Shown: piece by piece, positions 17,983 to 29,363 of the stretch | Numbering within the stretch: position 1 is the first letter of the stretch | Layout of the letters: every line of letters starts with the position of its first letter | Made by a program: the position numbers and the translations under genes | The notes under the pieces: generated by a model | Databases searched by the model: none | Told to the model about the DNA's origin: nothing | What the model saw: the letters and a program-made list of their open reading frames with translations, nothing else | Source of the DNA: Rhodococcus tukisamuensis NBRC 100609 | Lineage (GTDB): Bacteria; Actinomycetota; Actinomycetes; Mycobacteriales; Mycobacteriaceae | Direction: 5' to 3' | Length of the DNA: 64,000 nt | Assembly: GCF_001894985.1 (NCBI RefSeq) | Contig: NZ_BCXG01000002.1 | Span: forward strand, 363,435 to 427,434

Positions 17983-19109
17983 GCGCCGTCGCAGCCGTCG
18001 GTGCGTTCACCGACGAGCAGCTCGAGCTGCGAAAGACGGTCAAGGCACTGCTGGCCAAGCACGCCGACCCCGGCGCGGTGCGCCGGGCGACGGAGTCCGA
18101 GAACGGCTACGACGCCGCGCTCTGGGACCTGCTGTGCCAGCAGGTCGGGGTCGCCGCGCTGGCGATCCCCGAGGAGTTCGGCGGCATCGGTGCGAGCGCG
18201 GTCGAGTCCCACCTGGTGCTCGAGGAGCTCGGCCGCACCCTGGCCCCGACGCCGATGCTCGGCTCGGTTGTCCTTGCCGCACAGTCGATCCTGGCCAGCG
18301 GTGACACCGATGCCTGCGAGCGGCTGCTGCCTGGCATCGCCGAGGGAACCTCCGTCGCGGCGTTGTGCTGGACCGACGAGTCGGGCTCCTGGGACACCAC
18401 CGGTGCCGGCGTCACCGCGGCGGCGTCCGGTGCGGGTTTCGAGCTCACCGGCAGCAGCCACTTCGTGCTCGACGGCTCCTACGCGGACGTGCTCGTCGTC
18501 GCGGCCACCGTCGACGGCGCGGTCGCGCTCTTCGAGGTGGACCCGGCGCAGGACGCGGTGAGCCGCCGCCGAGTACCGACGATGGACACCACCCGCACCC
18601 TCGCCGTGGTCGAGTTCGCCGGGGCCACCGCGCGCCTGCTCACCGCCGACGGCGCGAACGCCCTCGAGCGGGTCCGTGAGATCGCCTGCGTCGCACTGTC
18701 CGCCGAGCAGGTGGGCGCCGCCGCACAGTCGCTCGAGCTCACCGTCGAGTACACCAAGTCACGGGTGCAGTTCGGCCGGCCGATCGGCAGCTTCCAGGCC
18801 CTCAAGCACCGCATGGCCGACCTGTACTTCCAGGTCGAGACGGCCCGGTCCGCGTCCTACGGCGCGGTGCGCTCGCTGGCCGACGGGGCGCCGAGCACCG
18901 GCGCCGACGCGGCCGTCGCCAAGGTGTACTGCTCGGAGGCCCTGCAGGCGGTGGCCGCGGACAGCATCCAGTTGCACGGCGGCATCGCGATCACCTGGGA
19001 GCACGACGCACAGATGTACTTCAAGCGCGCGCACGGCAGCGCCCAGCTCTTCGGGCAGCCGCGCACCTACCTGAAGCAGATGCAGTCGGCCGCAGGCCTG
19101 CCCGCCTGA
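17979..19109 (+). CDS. fadE33: Acyl-CoA dehydrogenase FadE33
   Basis: A 376-residue ACAD. Motifs EYTKSRVQFGRPIGSFQALKH (shown in part: SRVQFGRPIGSFQ) and QLHGGIAITWEHDAQMY are at the C-terminus, with AIPEEFGGIG near residue 55. Start GTG 17979 overlaps the fadE32 stop (GTGA). It is the last gene of the fadD3 operon; a GC hairpin follows after 18 bp. It is predicted to form heteromeric dehydrogenases with FadE31/32 that desaturate the ring-opened C/D metabolite before FadA6 thiolysis. Confidence 0.88.
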   Translation: MSAVAAVGAFTDEQLELRKTVKALLAKHADPGAVRRATESENGYDAALWDLLCQQVGVAALAIPEEFGGIGASAVESHLVLEELGRTLAPTPMLGSVVLAAQSILASGDTDACERLLPGIAEGTSVAALCWTDESGSWDTTGAGVTAAASGAGFELTGSSHFVLDGSYADVLVVAATVDGAVALFEVDPAQDAVSRRRVPTMDTTRTLAVVEFAGATARLLTADGANALERVREIACVALSAEQVGAAAQSLELTVEYTKSRVQFGRPIGSFQALKHRMADLYFQVETARSASYGAVRSLADGAPSTGADAAVAKVYCSEALQAVAADSIQLHGGIAITWEHDAQMYFKRAHGSAQLFGQPRTYLKQMQSAAGLPA

Positions 19110-19127
19110 TCCCGTTCCGCTGAACAC

Positions 19128-19162
19128 AGAAGGCCGGCCCGGACACTCCGGGCCGGCCTTCT
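19128..19162 (+). terminator. Terminator of the fadD3-fadE33 operon
   Basis: Perfect 16-bp arms (19128-19143 with 19147-19162) and a CAC loop, followed by a short pyrimidine stretch. It begins 18 bases after the fadE33 stop. Confidence 0.85.
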
Positions 19163-19228
19163 TCCGTGCCGAGACCGGGATCGACTGAAGTTCCCGCCGC
19201 GGGCAATCGCGTGTGAGAAGCTGCGCAA

Positions 19229-19735
19229 GTGACCCTCCGATCCCTCGAAGAGCTCGGTGCACTCGACGAGCTGCGGCAGCTCAAGTACCGGTACTTCCGT
19301 ACGCTGGATCTGAAACGGTGGGACGAGTTCGCGGACACCCTGTCGGAGAACGTCGTCGCGCACTACGGCACCCACGCGCTCGCCGAACCGCTGGTCTTCG
19401 AGGGCCGAGACGCCCTCACCGGATTCATGCGCGACGCGCTCGGTCCGGCGGTCACGACCGTGCACGTCGCCAACCATCCCGAGATCTCGGTGGACGGCTC
19501 CGACGCGACCGGCTCGTGGGCCTTCGAGGACACGGTGATCGTGCCCGGCGCGAACAGCGTGATCCGCGGCGCCGGTTACTACACCGACCGGTACCACCGC
19601 GACGACGACGGGCACTGGCGAATCGCCGAGACGTCGTACCAACGCATCTACGAGTCGCTCGTCTCCCTCGACGACCTCCCGAGCTTCACGCTCCTCTCGC
19701 ACATGTGGGCCACTCCGCCCATCACGGGCCCCTGA
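19229..19735 (+). CDS. SnoaL/NTF2-like protein
   Basis: A 168-residue NTF2-fold protein: helix LKYRYFRTLDLKRWDEF, then GRDALTGFM, TVHVANHPEI and GHWRIAETSYQRIYE, the usual SnoaL_4 pattern. The GTG start at 19229 has a weak GAGAAG upstream. Members include steroid isomerases and hydrolases with a buried polar pocket, but also many proteins of unknown function. It lies between the KstR2 operon terminator and an acetoacetate-decarboxylase-like gene. A role on a steroid ring is possible but only inferred. Confidence 0.75.
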   Translation: MTLRSLEELGALDELRQLKYRYFRTLDLKRWDEFADTLSENVVAHYGTHALAEPLVFEGRDALTGFMRDALGPAVTTVHVANHPEISVDGSDATGSWAFEDTVIVPGANSVIRGAGYYTDRYHRDDDGHWRIAETSYQRIYESLVSLDDLPSFTLLSHMWATPPITGP

Positions 19736-19816
19736 CCACACGACCCCGGCAGGCGAACGGCATGTCCAAACCCCACCGCCGGTGATAGAACAGGTTGCAC
19801 AACGGAGGGAGTCTCG

Positions 19817-19849
19817 GTGAACACGAACTGCGGGCGAGTCGCGTCATGA
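19817..19849 (+). CDS. 10-residue leader ORF (MNTNCGRVAS) overlapping the downstream start
   Basis: GTG at 19817 follows a strong GGAGGGAG at 19804-19811 with a normal spacing. The ORF runs ten codons, including one Cys, and its TGA (19847-19849) overlaps the ATG of the next gene as ATGA. The downstream gene has no good ribosome site of its own, so translation probably re-initiates from this leader. It looks like the short leader peptides of actinobacteria that couple translation or sense an amino acid; that function is inference. Confidence 0.5.
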   Translation: MNTNCGRVAS

Positions 19850-20574
19850 CCTCCCACGAGATCCTCGGCCAGCAAGTCCAGATCCCGGTCGAGGTCCGCC
19901 AGGCGTCGGCCTTCATGGCGATGTACTCCGTGCCGACCCGAGCGACACAGTCCCTGATCGGGTACACCGGGCTCGAGGTCCTGCAGTACCGGCCCGGCCA
20001 CGGCATCTGCGCGCTGGTCTTCGTCGACTACGTGGACGGGGACCTCGGCCCGTACAACGAGTTCGGCGTGGCGTTCATGGTCCGCGACCACCGGGTCCGC
20101 GGCGGCTCTGTGATGCAGGACCTCAAGGCCCTGGCGACGGGCAGGGCGGGCACCCTCATCCACCAGCTCCCAGTCGACGGGGAGTTCACCATGGCCGCCG
20201 GCCGCGGCATCTGGGGGTTTCCCAAGGTGCTCGCCGACTTCGACGCCGACCACACCGGCAAGGTCAAGCGCGCCGCGGTCAGTCAGGACGGCAGGCTGAT
20301 CGCCGGGCTGACCGTCAAACCGGGTGTGCCGCTGCCGGGTTCCGGGACCAACACCTCGTTGGAGGCGTACACACACCTCGACGGCGTCACCCGACACACC
20401 GCGTGGGACATGAACCCGCGCGGCGCCCGGTCCAGGATCGGCGGCGCGGAACTGCATCTGGGCAGCCACCCGATCGCCGACGAACTGCGAACGCTCGGCC
20501 TGCCACGGCGGGCCATGATGACCTCGTCCATGCCCGACCTGAAGATGACGTTCGGGGACGCCCGGACGGTGTGA
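19846..20574 (+). CDS. Acetoacetate decarboxylase-family protein
   Basis: A 242-residue protein of the ADC fold. Visible segments are YNEFGVAFMVR, a hydrophobic core strand, GRGIWGFPKVLADFD (family-typical WGFPK) and a C-terminal PDLKMTFGDA. The Lys of WGFPK is family-typical but need not be the Schiff-base Lys. ATG 19846 is chosen because the upstream leader ORF stops on it. Substrate unknown; members decarboxylate beta-keto acids or act as hydratases/aldolases. It lies in a block that interrupts the conserved steroid gene order. Confidence 0.72.
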   Translation: MTSHEILGQQVQIPVEVRQASAFMAMYSVPTRATQSLIGYTGLEVLQYRPGHGICALVFVDYVDGDLGPYNEFGVAFMVRDHRVRGGSVMQDLKALATGRAGTLIHQLPVDGEFTMAAGRGIWGFPKVLADFDADHTGKVKRAAVSQDGRLIAGLTVKPGVPLPGSGTNTSLEAYTHLDGVTRHTAWDMNPRGARSRIGGAELHLGSHPIADELRTLGLPRRAMMTSSMPDLKMTFGDARTV

Positions 20575-20596
20575 CGAATCGGGACCCTGCGCCCCG

Positions 20597-21040
20597 TCAG
20601 GACTCGAGGATGGTCTTCGCCTTCTCCAGATTGCCCCGGACATCGTGCGTGTAGAGCCTCTGCACGATGGGATCGGCGAACTTGAACAGGCCTGTGCCGG
20701 CCTCGGCCTCCTGCAGGAAGGTCACCCGAGTGCCGTCGCCGTCACTGTCGAAGTCCAACTCCCGGGTGTAGCCGATTCTCGACTCCTTGGAACGCCACTG
20801 AAGTCGCTTGTTGGGCTCGTACGTGGTGAGCTCCTCCGTCGCCTCGAGGCGGAGGCCTGCAACCTTGGCAGAAAATTCTGTCACAGAACCGACTTCATCG
20901 GCGGTACCCGAGATCACTTTGTAGTCGATTACGTTGCTGTTCCACGCCGTCCCGTTCTCGGGGTTCGAGAGGTAGGCGAACACCTCCGCGAGCGGCCTTT
21001 CGATGACAATCGATTCTTCGGTCTTCAGTGTCTTGGGCAT
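20597..21040 (-). CDS. SRPBCC (polyketide cyclase/START-like) protein
   Basis: A 147-residue helix-grip protein: IERPLAEVFAYLSNPENG at the N-terminus, WNSNVIDYKV, then LDFDSDGDGTRVTF, and a C-terminal long helix ending GNLEKAKTILES. This is the SRPBCC/CoxG-like pattern of small hydrophobic-ligand carriers. Start ATG 21040 has AAGGA upstream at a suitable distance. It is convergent with the ADC-family gene, only 22 bp apart. The ligand is unknown. Confidence 0.78.
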   Translation of the reverse strand: MPKTLKTEESIVIERPLAEVFAYLSNPENGTAWNSNVIDYKVISGTADEVGSVTEFSAKVAGLRLEATEELTTYEPNKRLQWRSKESRIGYTRELDFDSDGDGTRVTFLQEAEAGTGLFKFADPIVQRLYTHDVRGNLEKAKTILES

Positions 21041-21376
21041 GATCAGTGATCCTTGCCTTGCCTTGTCGTGCTCTGCTGCTTGCTGCGCTTGCACGGGTCA
21101 CGCGCGATGGTCCGCGCAGCCACCCACTCGGAGCCCGGCCAGTTTCATCCCCCCGAACAGTCGGCACAGCACGACTGGTTCGCCGCTACCCCACCTCGTC
21201 CGGCGATCGCTGGCGAGTTCCTCACCTCGAACTTCGTTCAGCACCGTCAATCCTAGACGGATCGACCGCCCGGCAGAAGGTCGTCAGCCCTTGCCATCCG
21301 GCGCCGATTCGTGTGTGCTGTCTCACTGGACGCTTGACCAGTTCGGCGCTCCTCCTGTCTCCGAAAGGAATCCGTG
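21041..21376. other. 336-base intergenic region
   Basis: Separates the divergent SRPBCC and ceramidase genes and must hold both promoters. No KstR or KstR2 box, tRNA or strong hairpin was seen. GAAAGGA at 21363-21369 is the ribosome site of the ceramidase. Confidence 0.5.
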
Positions 21377-23434
21377 GTGACGATCAGTCGACGCAGCGTG
21401 CTCGCCGGGGCGGCGGCCGCACCGGCGCTCGCAGCCCTGAGCGCGGGTCACGCCGCCGCAGCTCAACAAGGCCCCGCCGGGCGGGTGCGCACAACGCCGG
21501 CCGCGGGCGGCTTCCGCGTCGGCGTCGGCCTGTCCGACGTCACCGGCCCCATCGCCGAGAACGGCATGATGGGCTACTCCGAGTTCTCCCAGCGTGCCGA
21601 GGGCCTGCACCAGCGCACCCGGGTGCGCGCGTACGTGTTCGCCGACGCCCAGGACAACCGGGTGGTCTACGCCTGCACCGACACCTGCATGATCTTCCAG
21701 TCCGTGCACGACGCCGTGCTGGCCCGGCTCGCGGAGCGCTACGGCGACCGCTACACCGAGCGCAACGTCATGCTCACCGCCGTGCACTCGCACGCGGCCT
21801 GCGGCGGTTCGAGTCACGACTACGCCTACAGCCTGGCCACCCTGGGTTTCCAGCCGCTGGCCTTCCAGGCCGAGGTCGACGGCATCGTCGAGGCCGTTGC
21901 CGCCGCACACGAGAACCTCGCCCCGGGCACACTCGCGTACGGCCGCAGCACGCTCGCCGACGCCTCGGTCAACCGCTCCCGTGCCGCCTTCGACCGGAAC
22001 CCGCAGGCGGACAAGGACTACTACCCTCTGGGCATCGACACCGCCATGCGGGTGCTCCGAATCAGTCAGGCCGACACCAACGTCGGCGGCATCGCCTGGT
22101 TCCCCACCCACTGCGCTTCGCTGACAAACGAGAACCTGCTCATCTCCGGCGACAACAAGGGCGCAGCCGCCTACTTCTGGGAGCACGACGTCGCGGGCGT
22201 CGACTACCTCGCCGGCGCCCCGGAGTTCGTCGCCTGCTTCCCGCAGACCAATGCCGGAGACATGTCCCCGAACCTCGACCTCGAGCCCGGACACGGTCCG
22301 ACCGACGACGAATTCGAGAATGCCCGGATCATCGGCGAGCGCCAGCTGGCGGCGGCGCGCACCGCCTTCCGCGACGCGGCACCCCTGTCGAAGCTCGCCG
22401 TGGACAGCCGGATGATGTACCTGGACATGGCCGCTCAGCGCGTCGACGGCCGGTTCACCCCGGACGGCACCCCGCAGAGCACCTCCCCCGCCTGCATCGG
22501 CGCAGCCATGGCCGCCGGCAGCACCGAGGACGGCCCGGCCATCCCGATCTTCCCCGAGGGCACCCGTAACCCGATCATCGACGCGTTCGGCGGCACCGAC
22601 ATGCCGACCCCGCAGTGGCTCGCGGACGCGCAGGCGCCGAAGCTTGTGGTGGTCCCGGTCGGTCTGCTGCCCCCGGACGGCTGGGTCCCGCACGTGCTCA
22701 AGATCCAGATCATCCGGATCGGCGACCTCTACGTGGTCGGCGGACCGGCCGAGTACACCATCGTCTCGGGGCTGCGGATCCGCCGGACGGTCGCCGAGGA
22801 ACTCGGGGTCCCGCTGGAGAACGTGATCTTCCAGGGCTACGCCAACTCCTATTCGAGCTACTGCACCACCCCGGAGGAGTACGACTCTCAGCAGTACGAG
22901 GGCGGCTCCACGCTGTTCGGCCGGTACACGCTACCGGCCTACCAGCAGGGCTACGCCGCGCTCGCGGCCGCGCTGCGCACCGGCGCACAGGTACCGCGCG
23001 GACCCGCTCCCCGCGACCTCTCGGCGGTCCAGCCCGGTGCCATGCAGTACGTCGACCTCGACGAGCCGGTGGCCGGTCACGCCTACGGTGACGTGCTGGT
23101 GCCGCCCGCCGCGCACGCGGCGCCCGGCACCGAGGTGGCCGTCGAGTTCGTCACCGGGCACCCGAAGAACAACCAGCGCCGCAACGGCACCTTCTTCGAG
23201 ATCCAGCGGCGCAAGGGTGCGGACTGGGTGCGGGTGGCCGACGACGGTTCCTGGTCCACCAAGTACCGCTGGCGCCGCGAGGGCCAGCACGGCTCGGTCG
23301 CCCGGATCACGTGGGACGTCCCGGCCGACACGGAGGCGGGCACCTACCGGGTCCAGCTCTTCGGCGACCAGAAGGACCGATCCGGGACGGTGTCGTCGTT
23401 CAGCGGTGTCTCCGGCGAGTTCACCGTCGGGTAG
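21377..23434 (+). CDS. Secreted neutral/alkaline ceramidase
   Basis: A 685-residue neutral ceramidase. GTG 21377 is preferred over 21374 because GAAAGGA then sits 7 bases away. The N-terminus has a Tat-like signal (SRRSVLAG followed by an Ala-rich hydrophobic stretch to HAAAA). The nucleophile motif NAGDMSPN (Ser near residue 297) and the zinc-site HSHAACGG match the family, and the C-terminal region forms the Ig-like domain. It hydrolyses the N-acyl bond of ceramide outside the cell, releasing fatty acid and sphingoid base. It points to use of host or environmental membrane lipids alongside cholesterol. Confidence 0.88.
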   Translation: MTISRRSVLAGAAAAPALAALSAGHAAAAQQGPAGRVRTTPAAGGFRVGVGLSDVTGPIAENGMMGYSEFSQRAEGLHQRTRVRAYVFADAQDNRVVYACTDTCMIFQSVHDAVLARLAERYGDRYTERNVMLTAVHSHAACGGSSHDYAYSLATLGFQPLAFQAEVDGIVEAVAAAHENLAPGTLAYGRSTLADASVNRSRAAFDRNPQADKDYYPLGIDTAMRVLRISQADTNVGGIAWFPTHCASLTNENLLISGDNKGAAAYFWEHDVAGVDYLAGAPEFVACFPQTNAGDMSPNLDLEPGHGPTDDEFENARIIGERQLAAARTAFRDAAPLSKLAVDSRMMYLDMAAQRVDGRFTPDGTPQSTSPACIGAAMAAGSTEDGPAIPIFPEGTRNPIIDAFGGTDMPTPQWLADAQAPKLVVVPVGLLPPDGWVPHVLKIQIIRIGDLYVVGGPAEYTIVSGLRIRRTVAEELGVPLENVIFQGYANSYSSYCTTPEEYDSQQYEGGSTLFGRYTLPAYQQGYAALAAALRTGAQVPRGPAPRDLSAVQPGAMQYVDLDEPVAGHAYGDVLVPPAAHAAPGTEVAVEFVTGHPKNNQRRNGTFFEIQRRKGADWVRVADDGSWSTKYRWRREGQHGSVARITWDVPADTEAGTYRVQLFGDQKDRSGTVSSFSGVSGEFTVG

Positions 23435-23495
23435 GCCTCGACCTCGGGGCACCGTCGGCGGCCGAATCCTGACGCCCGCGGATGCCCCGCGAATT

Positions 23496-23528
23496 CCGAA
23501 GGGCCCCTGCATCGCAGGGGCCCTTCGG
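23496..23528. terminator. Bidirectional terminator-like hairpin
   Basis: Perfect 15-bp arms (23496-23510 with 23514-23528) around ATC, followed by GGTT. Located between the convergent ceramidase and exported-protein genes. Confidence 0.82.
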
Positions 23529-23553
23529 GGTTGGTGGGCAATCGATCCGCGCA

Positions 23554-24372
23554 CTACCCCGCAGGGAAGACGAACGTGTCGTTGACGAACCTCTCGGCCT
23601 GACCGGAGAAGGCGACGCCGGTGGCGGTGTCACTGCCGAGGATCCGGTGCGCCGTCGTGCCCGCCGCCACCGTGACGGTCCCGACCCCCGCGGCCGGACG
23701 GTTGATCGTCATGTTGGCGTTCGTGGTGACCACGTAGCGGCCCTGGCTGTCTCGGGTCCACAGCTTGTAGACGATGCCGGGATTCGGGACGCGCACCGCA
23801 TCCGGCAGCAGCGACGGCGTCAACTGCGCGGTCGCGGTGGTCGGCGCGATGGTGCCGCCCGCCGAGGCGGACGCCCGACGCCCGATCGCGTCGGGTGCGC
23901 CGAGGTCAAGCGCGATGTCGGTGACCTCCGACCGATATCCGAGGCCCGACTTGTACTCGGACAGAACCGTGTTCGTGTCCAACTGGGAGAGCATGTAGAT
24001 GTTCTCGGCCATCACCTCGCCCAGTCGCGGTGAGCTGACGGCCCGCGGGGGCTCGACGGACAGTGCGGCCTCGGAGAGGTGGAACGACCCGATCTCGGTG
24101 TCGTTCACGCTCGCCCCCTCGCAGGTCGAGGTCTCGACGAGCATCGTGGGCAGCGCAGCGAGGGCGAAACCCTCCGGGAGCACTGCGCGGGCGCGGCCGG
24201 CCTGCTCCGGGTTCAGGGGGATGGTGACGCCCAGGTTGGCGCACGAACGGGCCTGCACCACCCCCGCATGTACCGCGCCCGCTGCCGGTTGGGCGGCAGC
24301 GGGCGCGGTCAGCGCGACGGAAGTTGCGAGCACCCCGATCACCGCCTGCGCCAAGATCACTCGATGTCTCAT
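23554..24372 (-). CDS. Exported protein of unknown function
   Basis: A 272-residue protein beginning MRHRVILAQAVIGVLA, with a signal peptide ending near ALTAPAAAQPAAG. The mature part has two Cys early on (ARSCANLG and TSTCEG) that could form a disulphide, then strands, a segment AENIYMLSQLDTNTV and a C-terminal region rich in Thr/Val. I do not recognise the family. ATG 24372 is chosen over GTG 24390 because it fits a signal peptide better. It lies immediately downstream of hsaB on the same strand, but a hairpin separates them, so it may be its own unit. Confidence 0.6.
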   Translation of the reverse strand: MRHRVILAQAVIGVLATSVALTAPAAAQPAAGAVHAGVVQARSCANLGVTIPLNPEQAGRARAVLPEGFALAALPTMLVETSTCEGASVNDTEIGSFHLSEAALSVEPPRAVSSPRLGEVMAENIYMLSQLDTNTVLSEYKSGLGYRSEVTDIALDLGAPDAIGRRASASAGGTIAPTTATAQLTPSLLPDAVRVPNPGIVYKLWTRDSQGRYVVTTNANMTINRPAAGVGTVTVAAGTTAHRILGSDTATGVAFSGQAERFVNDTFVFPAG

Positions 24373-24413
24373 GGCGCGCGGCTCGTGCACTGAAGTGTCC
24401 GTCCTTCTGGTGT

Positions 24414-24456
24414 GAGGACACCCTCCTCTGTAGATCTCCTAGAGCCAGGTGTCCTC
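24414..24456 (-). terminator. Possible terminator of the hsaADCB operon
   Basis: Perfect 9-bp arms (24414-24422 with 24448-24456) separated by 25 bases. One arm lies within the last hsaB codons, and the stop is inside the loop. Weaker than the other hairpins here. Confidence 0.45.
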
Positions 24457-25023
24457 TGTTGTCGTGGTCAGGAATGCCTCGAGATCGTCACGCCACGGCG
24501 CAGGCACCGTCTTGTCCGGCTCGATTCCGGTGTACTGCCCACGATAGAACAGCAGCGGCCGCTCGGTCTTGATCTCACTCATCGAATGCACCCGACCGAA
24601 CACCACGAAGTGGTCGCCGCCGTCGTGCACGGTCTCCACGGTGCAGTCGATGTGAGCCAACGACTTGTCGATGATCGGCGACCCCAGAGGTGAAGCCGTC
24701 CAGTCGATCCCTGCGAACTTGTCCGGTTCACGCGAGCCGAAGCGTGCGCACACCGACTGCTGCTCCTCGGCGAGGACGTTGACGCAGAACTTGCCACTGC
24801 GTTCGATCGCCGCCCAGGAACGCGAACCCTTGGTCGGGCAGAACAGCACCAGCGGCGGATCCAGCGACAACGCCGCGAAGGACTGGCAGGCGAACCCCAC
24901 GGGTTCGCCCTCGTCCACCGTGGTGATGATCGTGACGCCGGTGCAGAACTGGCCGAGCACCGTGCGGAACTGCCGCGGATCGATCTCCGCGGCAGTCCCG
25001 GGCGCCACCTCGGGGGAACCCAT
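24439..25023 (-). CDS. hsaB: HsaB, flavin reductase of the 3-HSA monooxygenase
   Basis: A 194-residue flavin reductase of the split-barrel type. Family motifs: FCTGVTIITT, GFACQSFAALSLDPPLV in part, and a conserved GDHFVVFGRV. HsaB supplies reduced flavin to HsaA, which hydroxylates 3-HSA in ring A breakdown. It is the last gene of the operon hsaA-hsaD-hsaC-hsaB, the same order as Rv3570c-Rv3567c. Its ATG directly abuts the hsaC stop codon. Confidence 0.93.
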   Translation of the reverse strand: MGSPEVAPGTAAEIDPRQFRTVLGQFCTGVTIITTVDEGEPVGFACQSFAALSLDPPLVLFCPTKGSRSWAAIERSGKFCVNVLAEEQQSVCARFGSREPDKFAGIDWTASPLGSPIIDKSLAHIDCTVETVHDGGDHFVVFGRVHSMSEIKTERPLLFYRGQYTGIEPDKTVPAPWRDDLEAFLTTTTEDTWL

Positions 25024-27990
<2,967 letters not shown>

Positions 27991-28042
27991 TGGTCACTCC
28001 CTCATGTGTAGTGCGGCTCGGAGGTTCACTTTCACCTGAGAC

Positions 28043-28056
28043 TAGAACACGTTCCC
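28043..28056 (-). promoter_or_regulatory. KstR operator upstream of hsaA (one mismatch)
   Basis: TAGAACACGTTCCC fits TnnAACnnGTTnnA except for the last position. It lies 53 bp before the hsaA start. The core AAC/GTT half-sites are intact. Confidence 0.75.
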
Positions 28057-28145
28057 ATTCATGTCGAGCAGATCCGGGCCTACCGGAGGGAAAGTCCCTG
28101 ACTGCGCCAACTGTCCTCAATGTCTGGCAAAACCGACACAAGTTC

Positions 28146-28159
28146 TATAACGTGTTCTA
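28146..28159 (+). promoter_or_regulatory. KstR operator / -10 region of kshA
   Basis: TATAACGTGTTCTA matches TnnAACnnGTTnnA at all fixed positions. Its first six bases also serve as a -10 hexamer (TATAAC), with CTGGCA at 28124-28129 sixteen bases upstream as a -35. KstR binding would cover the promoter. The same 17 bases (TTCTATAACGTGTTCTA) precede kstD. Confidence 0.85.
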
Positions 28160-28190
28160 GTAACAAGACCGAAGGGATGTGAGGGCACAG

Positions 28191-29363
28191 ATGACCGACA
28201 GAAGCGGCGCATCCGGCAAGGGCGTTCGTGAGATCGATGTGGGCAGCACCCCGACGCGGTTCGCCCGCGGCTGGCACTGCATCGGCCTCGAAAGCGAGTT
28301 TCTGGACGGCAAGCCGCACTCGGTGGAAGCGTTCGGCACGAAGCTCGTCGTCTTCGCCGACAGCGAGGGCAAGCTGAACGTCCTCGACGGGTACTGCCGG
28401 CACATGGGCGGCGACCTCAGCCAGGGCACCATCAAGGACGACTCGATCGCCTGCCCGTTCCACGACTGGCGCTGGGGCGGCAACGGCAAGTGCACCGGAA
28501 TCCCTTATGCCCGGCGTGTTCCGCCGCTCGCGCGCACCCGCTCGTGGACCACGCTGCAGCGCAACAAGCAGCTGTTCGTCTGGCACGACCCCGAAGGCAA
28601 CCCGCCGCCGGAGGACGTCACGATCCCCGAGCTGCCGGAGGTTCTCACCGACGAGTGGACCGACTGGCAGTGGAACCGGATCGTGGTGACCGGCTCCAAC
28701 TGCCGCGAGATCGTCGACAACGTCGTGGACATGGCTCACTTCTTCTACGTCCACTACGGATTCCCGAAGTACTTCAAGAACGTCTTCGAGGGCCACGTCG
28801 CGTCCCAGTACCTGCAGAACCACGGCCGTCCGGACGTAGGCGACATGGGCACCCAGTACGGCGAGTCCGTGCTGGACTCGGAGGCGTCGTACTTCGGCCC
28901 GTCGTACATGGTCAACTGGCTGCACAACAACTACAGCGGTTACAAGGTCGAGAGCGTCCTGATCAACTGCCACTACCCGATCACGCAGGACTCCTTCATG
29001 CTCATGTACGGCGTGAGCGTGGAGAAGCCGAAGGGCCTCGACGACGCGACCAGCAACAAGCTGGCGCGCAAGTTCACCGAGGGCGTCGCAATGGGCTTCG
29101 AGCAGGACGTCGAGATCTGGAAGAACAAGACCAAGATCGAGAACCCGCTGCTCTGCGAAGAGGACGGCCCGGTCTACCAGCTGCGTCGTTGGTACGAGCA
29201 GTTCTACGTCGACGTCGCCGACATCGACGAGAAGATGACGCAGCGGTTCGAGTTCGAGATCGACACCACCAGGGCTGTCGAGGCGTGGCAGCGCGAGGTC
29301 GACGCGAACCTCGCCCGCAAGGCCGAGGAGAAGGCCGCGGCCGAGAACAAGACGGGCGTATGA
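28191..29363 (+). CDS. kshA: KshA, Rieske oxygenase of 3-ketosteroid 9-alpha-hydroxylase
   Basis: A 390-residue Rieske non-heme iron oxygenase. The Rieske cluster pairs are CRHMGG and CPFHDW (near residues 67-88), and the mononuclear iron site is in VDMAHFFYVHYG. KshA hydroxylates C9 of ADD-type steroids; with KstD this opens ring B. Its reductase KshB is not in the window. ATG 28191 has GAGGG five bases upstream. It ends in an ATGA overlap with a small Cys-rich gene. Transcribed from the KstR box at 28146. Confidence 0.95.
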   Translation: MTDRSGASGKGVREIDVGSTPTRFARGWHCIGLESEFLDGKPHSVEAFGTKLVVFADSEGKLNVLDGYCRHMGGDLSQGTIKDDSIACPFHDWRWGGNGKCTGIPYARRVPPLARTRSWTTLQRNKQLFVWHDPEGNPPPEDVTIPELPEVLTDEWTDWQWNRIVVTGSNCREIVDNVVDMAHFFYVHYGFPKYFKNVFEGHVASQYLQNHGRPDVGDMGTQYGESVLDSEASYFGPSYMVNWLHNNYSGYKVESVLINCHYPITQDSFMLMYGVSVEKPKGLDDATSNKLARKFTEGVAMGFEQDVEIWKNKTKIENPLLCEEDGPVYQLRRWYEQFYVDVADIDEKMTQRFEFEIDTTRAVEAWQREVDANLARKAEEKAAAENKTGV

